In this document: in pieces, positions 8,715 through 17,073 of the stretch
Layout: the number at the start of each line of letters is the position of its first letter
Numbering within the stretch: position 1 is the stretch's first letter
Assembly (NCBI RefSeq): GCF_014287585.1
Contig: NZ_JACOOJ010000013.1
Location: forward strand, 1-64,000
DNA: 64,000 nucleotides
Reading direction: 5' to 3'
Source: Parabacteroides hominis
Lineage (GTDB): Bacteria > Bacteroidota > Bacteroidia > Bacteroidales > Tannerellaceae
Notes under the pieces: model-generated
The model's database searches: none
Told to the model about the DNA's origin: nothing
The model's input: the letters and a program-made list of their open reading frames with translations, nothing else
Program-made: the position numbers and the translations under genes

Positions 8715-8933
8715 TTAAGAATAAAGTCCCTTATCTGCATTAGCATCTCCATTATCTATATCTGAAGATCCACCATAATAACTGTCATCTGGACCAGATT
8801 GGCCTCCAGCATAACGACAGCCACATAAACACACAGATACACTACCAGATCCACCTTTCAAAAGGCTTTGTCTTTTTTTTGCAATCTCAGCCTGGCTAAG
8901 ATTATGCAATGATAATCTTTTTAATTCTCTCAT
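8715..8933 (-). CDS. RiPP precursor peptide, GG-Bacteroidales family (TIGR04149-like)
   Basis: 72 residues from the preferred start. The leader is MRELKRLSLHNLSQAEIAKK followed by RQSLLKGG, with hydrophobic spacing (L, L, L, I) and the double glycine (residues 27-28) at which C39 peptidases cut. The core of 44 residues begins SGSVSVCLCGCRYAGG and holds all three cysteines in a CxCxC pattern next to Tyr; the second half is Gly/Ser/Asp rich, with GGSSDIDNGDAN and a short C-terminal LYS. Ser and Tyr residues give many possible glycosylation sites. The layout agrees with the natural product precursor family that is paired with radical SAM and pseudo-rSAM proteins in Bacteroidales. An upstream ATG at 8960 would add nine residues that do not resemble the family leader. 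Only one precursor copy was found. Confidence 0.88.
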   Translation of the reverse strand: MRELKRLSLHNLSQAEIAKKRQSLLKGGSGSVSVCLCGCRYAGGQSGPDDSYYGGSSDIDNGDANADKGLYS

Positions 8934-9032
8934 GATATATTTTTTAAGATAAAATTCCAATTGGTTAGTAAAACCAACTGCTAATTAATATTTAATATTC
9001 GATACTAAAAACCAGCGAAGTTTCCACCTAAG

Positions 9033-9431
9033 TCAATCAACAGCCCCTTCCAATCGATCTCCGAACTGGTTAGTCAGAACCAACTGGTACCGTTGACCGG
9101 ACTCCAATGCCCCTACATAAATTGTAGCCGGACAAGTGCCTGCCGGAATCGTTTCAACGCAGACGCTCTCGACTCCATTAGATAATGTAACATGAATAGT
9201 TGAACGAGGAGAGAGACTCTCTACATAAAGACAGGTTCCATCCCAAGAGACTGATACCGAATAATCAATCTCTACTGAACGTTTATCTTCAAACCATTTT
9301 CCCTGTAACGGGACTTTCTTTTTTCCACCTTCTCCTGAATCGGAAGAAGATGCAAATAAGTTTTGTGTACTAAGGACGAATAAACATCCTACTAATAAAA
9401 TAATCCAACTGTTTAAATAAGTATGTTTCAT
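9033..9431 (-). CDS. DUF3244 domain secreted protein
   Basis: 132 residues with a Sec signal peptide (hydrophobic LLVGCLFVLS followed by NLFASSSDSGEG). The mature part is an Ig-like beta sandwich of the DUF3244 type: VSVSWDGTCLYVESLSP, then an IHVTLSNG strand and a closing QRYQLVLTNQFGDRLEG. Such proteins are common in Bacteroidales next to TPR regulators and peptide loci; their function is not known. The gene is first after the promoter box at 9450-9457 and about 100 bp upstream of the precursor start, so it may lead the RiPP operon. There is a Cys in the signal region but the cleavage context looks like signal peptidase I. Confidence 0.75.
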   Translation of the reverse strand: MKHTYLNSWIILLVGCLFVLSTQNLFASSSDSGEGGKKKVPLQGKWFEDKRSVEIDYSVSVSWDGTCLYVESLSPRSTIHVTLSNGVESVCVETIPAGTCPATIYVGALESGQRYQLVLTNQFGDRLEGAVD

Positions 9432-9449
9432 GGCTATTCTGTTTGGTTA

Positions 9450-9457
9450 CAAAGTTA
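9450..9457 (-). promoter_or_regulatory. Bacteroidales -7 box TAACTTTG upstream of DUF3244
   Basis: Exact match to TAnnTTTG on the minus strand, 18 bp before the start codon at 9431. It is the only consensus box seen between the TPR regulator and the RiPP genes, so it may drive the whole operon. No clear -33 TTG was fixed. Confidence 0.6.
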
Positions 9458-9585
9458 CAAGAGTTTATTTAAATCCGAATGGACATTTAAAAAAATCTTA
9501 TACACATACATAATTATTTATAAAACAGAAAATTACAATATCAACAAAAAGACAAATACACACCACTAAATATGGACACAATATG

Positions 9586-11484
9586 TTAAAAACTTGCAAT
9601 ATAAACATCAAAACCACCTTTGCCCCAATTTTCAGGATCTCCAATTTTGGATTTAAAACGTTGTTTACGTTTGATTACTGACTCTTCTTGTATACATAAA
9701 AATGAGGAGATCTCCTCATTTGTAAACTGAAGTTTAGTCAAACAACATAACTTTAAATCTTCATTCTTCAATTTTGGAAAACTGATTAATAATCGATCTA
9801 CAAAATTTTCATGCAACAAATTGACTATAATAAAAAGTTCTTTCCACTCCTCATCCCGAAGATTTTTTTTCTCGTTCCTCATTTTTATTAGTAAGGCAAA
9901 TGAAACGACATTGTGTTTATCTAAATTCTTTTTTTCTATTAGCACAAAAATATTTTTCTGCAATGAGCCAATCATCTCTTTCAAATCCAGATTTTTCTTT
10001 TCTAATTTTTTATTCTCATAAATAAACATGGATTGGGCTTTTTCAATTTGAGTTATCTTGTCAGCCTTTTCTTTTAATTGTTGTGACAAACTTTCCTGTT
10101 TGATTCTGAAGTCTCCATCTGACTGTTTCAATATTTCTTTTTCGTCCTTTACTTTGTTATACTCCTGTCGTATCTTTTCTAACTGTTCGGATAAATCAAG
10201 TACTTCTGAATGGTTTCTTTCCATCTTGGATAAGATGAAAAGCGATTCCTCTTTTAATTCTTCCAACTGCTCTTCTAAATCTGAAATAAATTTTTCTTTA
10301 TCTTTTAATCGTCTCCGAAAGATCTTCACCATCGTAAAAACAAATCCCAAGGCCGCCAATAATCCTAATGTGCCTCCACAGGCTATCCAGACATTCTTCA
10401 ATCTCAGCTGCAAATTCTCTTTTTGTATTTTTTCATGATTGTATTTAGTCTCGATCTCCATGATAGCTTTATTATTCTCCATTTTTTGGATGGAATCTGC
10501 ATACTCCCAATACTTATTATTATATCGAACCGCATTTTCATATTGTTCCAGTTCTTCATATAAAAAATATAAACTCTGACAACTCCCGGCTAATGTATAC
10601 AGATTATCAGACAAAAGTGCTTTCTTTAAATACAAAACGGATTCATCATTTCGTCCTATATGCCTGAACAAATCCCCTATTGTAAAATATAATCGTTCCA
10701 AATTACCCGCTTTGTCACCCCCGTCTTGCTTTATTTCCAACAATTTGTCTACATAATCGGCTATTTTATCAAACCTGTCAGCGTTCGCACAAACGGCGAC
10801 ATATTCATTCATTGCTAACTCTGTAGCCTGAAGATCTTTTATTTGAGTAGAGATGAACAATGCTTTTTCATAAAAAGAAAGACTCTGTTCCCATTCTTCT
10901 AACAAGCTATAGGCTCTTCCCATATAAGAATAGCCATAAGATATAGAAGAGCTATCTTGGCTTGCAAGGGCATATTGTAATGCATCATGATAAGCTACCA
11001 TTGCTTTCTTCTGTACATTAAAACGGGCATACAACGTTCCCAGCCGGGATGAAGTTAAAAACAGTTGCAAATAATCAGAACTGCGCTTCCCCACATCCAA
11101 TGAATTGATAAAAAAAGACGTTGCTTTCTCTACATTTCCTAAATCCTGATAGATTCGTCCTTGGTAATACAAGGCTTTTGCATAATACTTAGGATTATTC
11201 TCTTTCTCAAAATACCGTACCGCCACCCCGATCACCGAATCCGACGTATGCTCCACATAATTCTTATCCCGTGCCTGCGTTATCAGCAGACACCAGGTGG
11301 CATAGTCTTCCTCTGAGAGTTTTTCAGGAGACGGGATGGACTCTAAAAGGATCAACGAACTGTCCGGCCGGCTCCCCATTAAGGTTTCCGCCTCCTGTAA
11401 AAGGGACTGGATATGGGGGTGCTGCCGGCAAGCAATTAGACAAAAGGCTAACGACAAAAATATAACGTATATGTTTCTATTCAT
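9586..11484 (-). CDS. TPR, membrane-anchored coiled-coil regulator with C-terminal LuxR-like helix-turn-helix
   Basis: 632 residues. A lipobox-like signal (CLIAC, Cys19) opens the chain; TPR helices fill about residues 40-330 (for example ALYYQGRIYQDLGNVEKA and SYMGRAYSLLEEWEQSLSF). A single membrane segment follows at about 366-388 (WIACGGTLGLLAALGFVF), then a long charged coiled coil to about 500, and a C-terminal DNA-binding-like region with FPKLKNEDLKLCCL and FTNEEISSFLCIQEESV followed by RKQRFKSKIG. This architecture is frequent in Bacteroidales and is thought to pass an envelope signal to a cytoplasmic DNA-binding end. It is read in the direction of the DUF3244/RiPP genes 155 bp downstream and is the best candidate for their regulator. 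Whether Cys19 is lipidated or just part of a signal anchor is unclear. Confidence 0.75.
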   Translation of the reverse strand: MNRNIYVIFLSLAFCLIACRQHPHIQSLLQEAETLMGSRPDSSLILLESIPSPEKLSEEDYATWCLLITQARDKNYVEHTSDSVIGVAVRYFEKENNPKYYAKALYYQGRIYQDLGNVEKATSFFINSLDVGKRSSDYLQLFLTSSRLGTLYARFNVQKKAMVAYHDALQYALASQDSSSISYGYSYMGRAYSLLEEWEQSLSFYEKALFISTQIKDLQATELAMNEYVAVCANADRFDKIADYVDKLLEIKQDGGDKAGNLERLYFTIGDLFRHIGRNDESVLYLKKALLSDNLYTLAGSCQSLYFLYEELEQYENAVRYNNKYWEYADSIQKMENNKAIMEIETKYNHEKIQKENLQLRLKNVWIACGGTLGLLAALGFVFTMVKIFRRRLKDKEKFISDLEEQLEELKEESLFILSKMERNHSEVLDLSEQLEKIRQEYNKVKDEKEILKQSDGDFRIKQESLSQQLKEKADKITQIEKAQSMFIYENKKLEKKNLDLKEMIGSLQKNIFVLIEKKNLDKHNVVSFALLIKMRNEKKNLRDEEWKELFIIVNLLHENFVDRLLISFPKLKNEDLKLCCLTKLQFTNEEISSFLCIQEESVIKRKQRFKSKIGDPENWGKGGFDVYIASF

Positions 11485-11847
11485 TTTATAGCGTTTGTTT
11501 TAAATGCAATATTATCAATATTCACTCATACTCCCTTATTTTTTTGTTGACAATTTGTTGACAATTACACATATCAGTGATAATAAGCTGTTTTGTTTAG
11601 ACGTAAGCATTTGGTTAACCCCATATTTTTCCTTTCTTCCTTCGCTGCCGATTATCATATCCGATCATGGCTGCTTTTTAAAACCAGAAAAACTCGCAAA
11701 GAAACCCTATCTGCTCGGTGCAAGAATCAAAGTCTATTGTTTTGGGTACTTGTGAATAATAATAGATAGTGGTAGCTTCCATTTTGGGACACATCCGGTA
11801 CTTTTTACAATAACGAACGACAAAATCATAATCCTGATGCCCCAAAT
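11485..11847. other. 363-bp intergenic region
   Basis: Between the BspA-type gene and the TPR regulator, both on the minus strand. It is AT-rich. It should carry the regulator's promoter, but no exact TAnnTTTG box on the minus strand was found. Open frames here show no family features. No strong hairpin or repeat was seen. Confidence 0.6.
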
Positions 11848-13161
11848 TTACTCTTTTATAAACCGTTCATATTTTTCCCAGTTAGAACTTCTATAGCCTT
11901 TTCCTTCCTTCGGGATGTAAATAGCAGTTAAAGAAAGACACATATCAAATACATCCTTACCAAATTTTTCAGGAGCATTAAAAGAAGCGAACTCTACTTT
12001 TTTCAATCGAGAGCAATTATAAAAAGCCTTATCACCAATCAACTTTACTGATTTCGGGATAAGGACAGTCTCCAATCTTGTATAAGAGAAAGCACTCTTT
12101 TCTATTGCCACAACAGATTCCGGAATGTAAACGAACCGAACCCGGCTATGCGAGAAAACACCTGCATCAATCACTGCCAACGAAGATGGAATCTGCACAA
12201 AACGAACACCCGTCCCATAAAAAGCGGCCTTGCCCATACTTCCCAAATTTGCGTCTTCCGCAAAGGAGAGAGACCTTAATCTTTTACAATCCAAAAAGGC
12301 GAGACTACCTATTTTTTGTACAGAAGCCGGAATAAATACAGACCGGAGCGCCGCCTCGGCAAAAGCAAAACTCCCGATCTCCTCTAATTCAAATCCGGAA
12401 AACGTTACCGATTGTAATCGCCTGCAATAACTAAAAGCACGCTCTTCTATCACCCTGACCGATTCCGGTATTTCTACAGAGTCAAGAGCCGTAAGGGAAA
12501 AAACTCCTGCATTTATTTTTTTAAGGCCAATCCCTTGAGAAAATTTCAGCGATGAAAGGTGCCGGCATTCCAAAAAAGCAGCCTTCTTAATATCCCTGAC
12601 CGAAGCCGGTATGGAAACAGAACCAAGCGGAGTTTGAGAGAACCCCCACTCTCCGATGATCTCCAATGCTCCTTTTTCCGGAAATATTACAGATGACAAA
12701 CGGCCACATTCTCTAAATGCCGAGTTCCTGATCTCTTTCACAGATACAGGAATAGATACGGACTCCAAACCTGTCTCTCTAAAAGCGTGTGCTCCAATCA
12801 CCTTCAAATTGGAATTAGCCGGAAAGCGAACACGCGACAAACGCTGGCATCTAAAAAATGCAGCACCTCCAATTGTTTCTAAAGAAACCGGAAGTTCAAC
12901 CGATTGAAGACATACCAGCTCCCGAAATGAATAAGTCGGGATATTCCGTATTCCCTCTGCTATTTTTATTTTCGTCACAGACAACTTCGTCTTAGGGTTT
13001 ACATCTTTCCACTTTCCAAACCCTTCAGTTGTCAGAATCGTCAATTTCCCATCTGCCAATACATATCCGCTATCTTCCGCCCTTAATAAACCCTTGGGCA
13101 TCCACAACAGAAAGACCATGAACAAACAGATCAACAAATTTGTAACTGTGCTTCTTTCCAT
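11848..13161 (-). CDS. BspA-type leucine-rich repeat surface protein (LRR_5)
   Basis: 437 residues with a signal peptide (LLICLFMVFLLWMPKGLLRA) followed by about a dozen 23-residue repeats of the BspA/LRR_5 kind: patterns such as ESVSIPVSVKEIRNSAFREC and SVFIPASVQKIGSLAFLDC recur across residues 70-420. The repeats build a solenoid that in BspA of Tannerella binds host matrix proteins and other bacteria; here the ligand is unknown. The C-terminus (YIPKEGKGYRSSNWEKYERF) lacks a recognisable sorting or anchor signal. The gene follows the propeller lipoprotein at 13243-14361 by 81 bp and could be third in a unit started at the box at 15740-15747. Confidence 0.88.
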   Translation of the reverse strand: MERSTVTNLLICLFMVFLLWMPKGLLRAEDSGYVLADGKLTILTTEGFGKWKDVNPKTKLSVTKIKIAEGIRNIPTYSFRELVCLQSVELPVSLETIGGAAFFRCQRLSRVRFPANSNLKVIGAHAFRETGLESVSIPVSVKEIRNSAFRECGRLSSVIFPEKGALEIIGEWGFSQTPLGSVSIPASVRDIKKAAFLECRHLSSLKFSQGIGLKKINAGVFSLTALDSVEIPESVRVIEERAFSYCRRLQSVTFSGFELEEIGSFAFAEAALRSVFIPASVQKIGSLAFLDCKRLRSLSFAEDANLGSMGKAAFYGTGVRFVQIPSSLAVIDAGVFSHSRVRFVYIPESVVAIEKSAFSYTRLETVLIPKSVKLIGDKAFYNCSRLKKVEFASFNAPEKFGKDVFDMCLSLTAIYIPKEGKGYRSSNWEKYERFIKE

Positions 13162-13242
13162 AATCCCAACAAATCATTTAAAGTTTAACAATATCAATTT
13201 TCGATTTTATACTGCGCCGGAAGTATTAAACTCTTCCTCTTA

Positions 13243-14361
13243 TCATAATTCCATAATCACCAAAACTGGATTACCGTCCTCATCGACTCCGGGAACGCCA
13301 CCTTCCGATGCAACATCTGCACCTATTGAAAAAGCGACCGCGTTGCTGTCAATGTATAAGGATCTCGTATTTATCCATGTTTTTTTACCATTAGGCAAAC
13401 GGAATGGAATCCCGAATTTTCCTCCTTCATTTGAAAAACGCGATAGAATCCGATTGTTGGCTTTGTCCCATATTTCATCATATGATTTATTTTTAAACAG
13501 ATAAGAGACTACATAATAGTTCGAAATCAAAGACAAACCCATTGCCTGGAGATAAGGAGAATCTCCGGCGAGCAACTCTTTTGCTTTTTCCGGTGGAAGT
13601 TTATATGCCCCTTTTTCCAATATGCAAATGGGGGATATCCCTCCTTTTGTCACAGTAAATACCGTATCTTCATCTGCATAATGGACAATGGCCTGATCAC
13701 GATTCCGGCAATAATTAATTCGCCAAATCAAACATAGCCGTTCCATATCCGTCAAAGACATATCAAGTGGAAATATCCCTTTTTCGATATTGAATGTTTT
13801 GTCTGTCAGATATAATTTACATTCAGATCCACTATCAACCCCTTTGACTAAGGCATAATCCGAAGTGATCAAAAGCGGGGTATTAATTTTCTTTTCCGCA
13901 AATGAAATCTCATGGATGAAATTTCCATCCAAATCATACATGATATATTTATTACGTTTTTGATCATATACACACACCATACGGTTTTCCGGTTCAACGT
14001 GTACATATGTTAAATCAACATATTCCCCAGGACCTTGCCCTTTCTTGGAAAAAGAAGATATAATCTTTCCTTTTTTATCCATCCGAAAAACAGTACTCGT
14101 CTTATGATCTACCATGTAATGGAAATCTTTACCTATATACACTGGTCTGGCCAATGCCAACAAAACACTATCTGTTGTTGAAACTGGAAGATAACTCACT
14201 CGCTTTGCGACATTATTCCAAACAAAAGTATCCGGTACAGAATATCCAATGGTTGCACCTAAATCAAGGACTGGTAATATAGTTTGTTTATCCATGCTTA
14301 ACTGACAACCACTCATCATTAATAAAATCACTACACAAGTTGCTAAAATATTTTTTTTCAT
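13243..14361 (-). CDS. Six-bladed beta-propeller (BF3164-type) lipoprotein
   Basis: 372 residues. The start at 14361 gives a lipoprotein signal ending LLMMSGCQLS; a longer upstream frame adds only a charged coiled-coil-like run. Blade phrases include VFRMDKKGKIISSFSKKGQG, then GEYVDLTYVHVEPENRMVCV and KYIMYDLDGNFIHEI. The GQGPGEY motif is shared with many 6-bladed propeller lipoproteins of the Bacteroidales. It is a more distant paralogue of the genes at 7393-8601 and 14537-15718. Its function is unknown; position suggests an envelope protein co-regulated with the BspA-type protein. The last residues (GNPVLVIMEL) end in the hydrophobic strand typical of the group. Confidence 0.8.
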   Translation of the reverse strand: MKKNILATCVVILLMMSGCQLSMDKQTILPVLDLGATIGYSVPDTFVWNNVAKRVSYLPVSTTDSVLLALARPVYIGKDFHYMVDHKTSTVFRMDKKGKIISSFSKKGQGPGEYVDLTYVHVEPENRMVCVYDQKRNKYIMYDLDGNFIHEISFAEKKINTPLLITSDYALVKGVDSGSECKLYLTDKTFNIEKGIFPLDMSLTDMERLCLIWRINYCRNRDQAIVHYADEDTVFTVTKGGISPICILEKGAYKLPPEKAKELLAGDSPYLQAMGLSLISNYYVVSYLFKNKSYDEIWDKANNRILSRFSNEGGKFGIPFRLPNGKKTWINTRSLYIDSNAVAFSIGADVASEGGVPGVDEDGNPVLVIMEL

Positions 14362-14533
14362 AATGCACTTTTTAATGTCTTTTTCTTCCCGTAGTTTTTC
14401 TTTTTCTTCAACAGTCCTCTTACTTCGGGTTTCGATCTCTTCCAACTGCTGTTCATATTTAGCTTGTTGTTCCCGGTTATCTTCCTCCAGTATACGGACT
14501 TGTTCATTTTTTCCAATATCCGCCCATATCCCC
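14362..14533 (-). other. Open, coding-like stretch without a start codon of its own
   Basis: The minus-strand frame in phase with the 13243-14361 gene stays open upstream and encodes a highly charged heptad-like run (for example RILEEDNREQQAKYEQQLEE). It looks like the coiled-coil part of a TPR regulator such as the one at 9586-11484. There is no clear start and it abuts the stop of the preceding gene. It may be the remnant of a deleted regulator, or only an N-terminal extension. Confidence 0.3.
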
Positions 14534-14536
14534 TTA

Positions 14537-15718
14537 TTATTTTGGTGACATTTTGTTGACTTTTGTTTTTTGCCTTACCAACATAATCACCGGATTGTCT
14601 TCTTCACTCAGCCTCGAAGCGATTTCTTTCAATTGACCGTCTTTCAGTTGGCCTTTCTTATAAATCTCAACGAGCCGGGAGGCATTTAAGCTTGTGGCGT
14701 CTTCGATTTCGCTATTAATTGGCTTCGCTGTCATAGCTACCGTTCTTTTTTCTGCATAGTCACCATTGTATACGGCAACTTGATATACGGCTTTTTCTTC
14801 TTTGTCATACATCAGTTCATCCGTATAGAACCCATTGCCCTTTTCAAAGTTAAATACATTTTTAACGGTTTGCATAAAATAATAACGGTCGGTATAAATA
14901 CCCATATAAAGAAAAACTTCAGGCTCCATAGTATGTGCGGAAGGGGTTCTTGCAATAAAGGGGGTTAATGTACCATCCGGTGCATAGTTATACAATGTAT
15001 CGGATGATGTGTCCATAAGTGTACATTTGCCGTGACTTTGGCGTATTTGGTAAGAATAACTGGCAACAAATCCACCGTCACCTGTCACGACCGGCGTGTC
15101 GATCGTTTTGAAAGGAATAAAAATTTCCCGGGTGATGCTCCCATCCTGCTTGGATATGAGAATATGGTACGATTTGCTTCTATCCTTTCCTTTATTATGA
15201 TAATCAGACATATCATAGCCAATTAAATTAGATTTGTCATAATCAAAAACAGATGAAACTTCCCGGTCAAGCTTCAAACACCGTTTGTATTCTCCGTAAA
15301 GATCATACACCAATATTTTATTCCCCGGCGACATCACTAATATCTCATCATTGCTTTCATCAAGAATAATCCTATTAATCCCGGCATATTCTTCCGCTCC
15401 TTGCCCTTGCCGGTTTATCTTCCTTAATCCTTTACCGGTTTTCCGGTCAAAAATAAAAATATCCCCGTCCCTATTCCTGTTGCTCACCAACAGGTATTCT
15501 TTTCCAACATCTTGCACCAAACCTTGTGTAAGAAACTCGTCGGTGGTTTCCAACGCGATATACTCCACATCCATCAAATCCTGAAGGATCAGTTCCTTTT
15601 TAGGATAGCTTTTCGACAGGTCAACAGTTATTAAATCATCGTGTGATTGTCTGTATTCGACGCATCCTGCCAATACCACCAACAGAATGGCTGCTAAAAG
15701 TAGATTTGTTTGTTTCAT
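14537..15718 (-). CDS. Six-bladed beta-propeller (BF3164-type) lipoprotein
   Basis: 393 residues with lipobox LVVLAGCVEY (Cys19). Blade phrases are clear: GDIFIFDRKTGKGLRKI, then GQGAEEYAGINRIILDESND and ILVYDLYGEYKRCLKL. It aligns along most of its length with the RiPP-operon lipoprotein at 7393-8601, including the C-terminal pattern LKEIASRLSEEDNPVIMLV versus LKKIASTLKEDDNDVLMVI. The copy here is less AT-rich, so the two may have different histories. The gene has its own -7 box 22 bp upstream and begins a three-gene run ending with the BspA-type protein. Ligand and role are unknown. Confidence 0.85.
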   Translation of the reverse strand: MKQTNLLLAAILLVVLAGCVEYRQSHDDLITVDLSKSYPKKELILQDLMDVEYIALETTDEFLTQGLVQDVGKEYLLVSNRNRDGDIFIFDRKTGKGLRKINRQGQGAEEYAGINRIILDESNDEILVMSPGNKILVYDLYGEYKRCLKLDREVSSVFDYDKSNLIGYDMSDYHNKGKDRSKSYHILISKQDGSITREIFIPFKTIDTPVVTGDGGFVASYSYQIRQSHGKCTLMDTSSDTLYNYAPDGTLTPFIARTPSAHTMEPEVFLYMGIYTDRYYFMQTVKNVFNFEKGNGFYTDELMYDKEEKAVYQVAVYNGDYAEKRTVAMTAKPINSEIEDATSLNASRLVEIYKKGQLKDGQLKEIASRLSEEDNPVIMLVRQKTKVNKMSPK

Positions 15719-15739
15719 TCTTGTTATTCTTTATGGTAA

Positions 15740-15747
15740 CAAAGATA
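15740..15747 (-). promoter_or_regulatory. -7 box TATCTTTG for the propeller lipoprotein run
   Basis: Exact TAnnTTTG match on the minus strand, 22 bp upstream of the start codon at 15718. Confidence 0.65.
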
Positions 15748-15786
15748 GGTAACTTCCCTAACATATCCTATGAGAACCGCTAATTA

Positions 15787-17032
15787 TCAACTCTCCACTA
15801 CCCACTTTGCGATATTACGGGTTTCAGATGAAAAGTTCACACCGATTTTGACAATCTTCCGGCCATCTGCGACAAAGGGTTGGATATATTGTTTTTCGTT
15901 GATTTGCTGCAATGCCTCCTTTGCCGTTCCATTCAACTTAAATTCCATCACGTAGATATAACGATCCGTTTGTAAGACCAAGTCGATACGTCCCCGGTTC
16001 GTATGATATTCCACCTTTGTATATAGTCCTATCAGACGGAAGACGATAAACAGGACGTTCCGGTAATGAAGTTCAGTATCACGCTCAGGCTTCAAACCGG
16101 TAATCGTTTCGTAAAGGGTGTCGGCAAAGAAACTTTGCAAACGACAAAAGAAAGCATCATAATCACCTCTTTCTATCTCACGGACGAAACGACCGATTTC
16201 AAACGGAGTCTTCGATGCGCTGACATTAGCATAATAAGGCAATAGGTATTTTACAAAACCCTCCTCGACTTCCAAATTAGGGAAGCCTAAACGGTAAGTT
16301 CCGAAACGGGCGTCATACCCCTTGATCGTCAGATAGCCACTCTGGTATATTACCGGGATCGGATCAGAGTCGACCGAATCCACACCGTCAAGCGTTTCGG
16401 CATCGGTCTCTTCGTGTACCAAACGGTCCAGATCGTAACGGTTGCGTTTCAGGAGTTCCACTAAATAGGATGGCGTGCCCGTCGCAAACCAATAGCTGCC
16501 AAATTCCCGATTCTTAAAGGCATGAAGCAAGCTAAACGGGTTATAGACGCCCGCTGTATCAGGTGCAAAATGATAACCGTCGTAATGTCGACGGAGTTTA
16601 TCGCATAATTCTGATTCCGTCAGACCCAATGATCGCGAAAATTCCGGTAATTCATCTCCCAAGCTATCCTGCAGGTTCTGCACCGCATTCCTTCTCCCAT
16701 TCGGTCAACGCGATATTCAATTTTTCCTTCAAGCTGTCCATCGAATTATATTCCTGAGTGTTCAAATCAAGATGCAGAACCGGATATCGTTCCCAATCTT
16801 TCTCCAACTGCTCAATGGCTAATCCGGCAAATAATTCTTTCTTACCCTCGAAATAGGCTTCCAAAGTAGATAGCAACAAGCTCTTTCCGAAACGGCGCGG
16901 GCGGCTTAGGAAAGAGTAGCGGCCACTTGTTGCCAACAAATAGACAAGGGCTGTCTTGTCCACATAAAAATAACCGTCTTTACGAAGACTCTCGAAATTC
17001 TGGACACCGATAGGATAAATCTTGTTACTCAT
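15787..17032 (-). pseudogene. Broken AAA-ATPase / PD-(D/E)XK nuclease-like gene (DUF1703 type)
   Basis: Two frames make one gene. The first (17032 down to 16664) encodes the N-terminal AAA-ATPase-like part: YPIGVQNFESLRKDGYFYVD and the Walker A-like RPRRFGKSLLLST, stopping after ECGAEPAG. The second, in another frame (from about 16683 to 15787), resumes with ELPEFSRSLGLTESELC, RRHYDGYHFA, GSYWFATGTPSYLVELL and the C-terminal nuclease-like IDLVLQTDRYIYVMEFKLNG. Intact relatives are about 520 residues; here about 100 residues holding the Walker B region are missing at the junction, with a frame change. The remaining reading frames are otherwise clean, so the deletion looks recent. Genes of this type are abundant and repeated in Bacteroidales genomes; their function is unclear. 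Confidence 0.85.
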
Positions 17033-17065
17033 GATTTACGGAATTTAATTAAAACACCCGACACA

Positions 17066-17073
17066 CAAAGATA
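17066..17073 (-). promoter_or_regulatory. -7 box TATCTTTG of the broken ATPase gene
   Basis: Exact TAnnTTTG match on the minus strand, 34 bp before the former start codon at 17032. Confidence 0.55.

Noticed and set aside
8495-8743. Frames encoding Lys-Glu or Phe-Leu runs across the microsatellite
   Set aside because: They are simple translations of the hexanucleotide repeat; the lipoprotein start at 8601 explains the coding region better.
11504-11755. An 83-codon plus-strand frame in the 11485-11847 gap
   Set aside because: No family pattern, no promoter box, and a random mix of hydrophobic residues.
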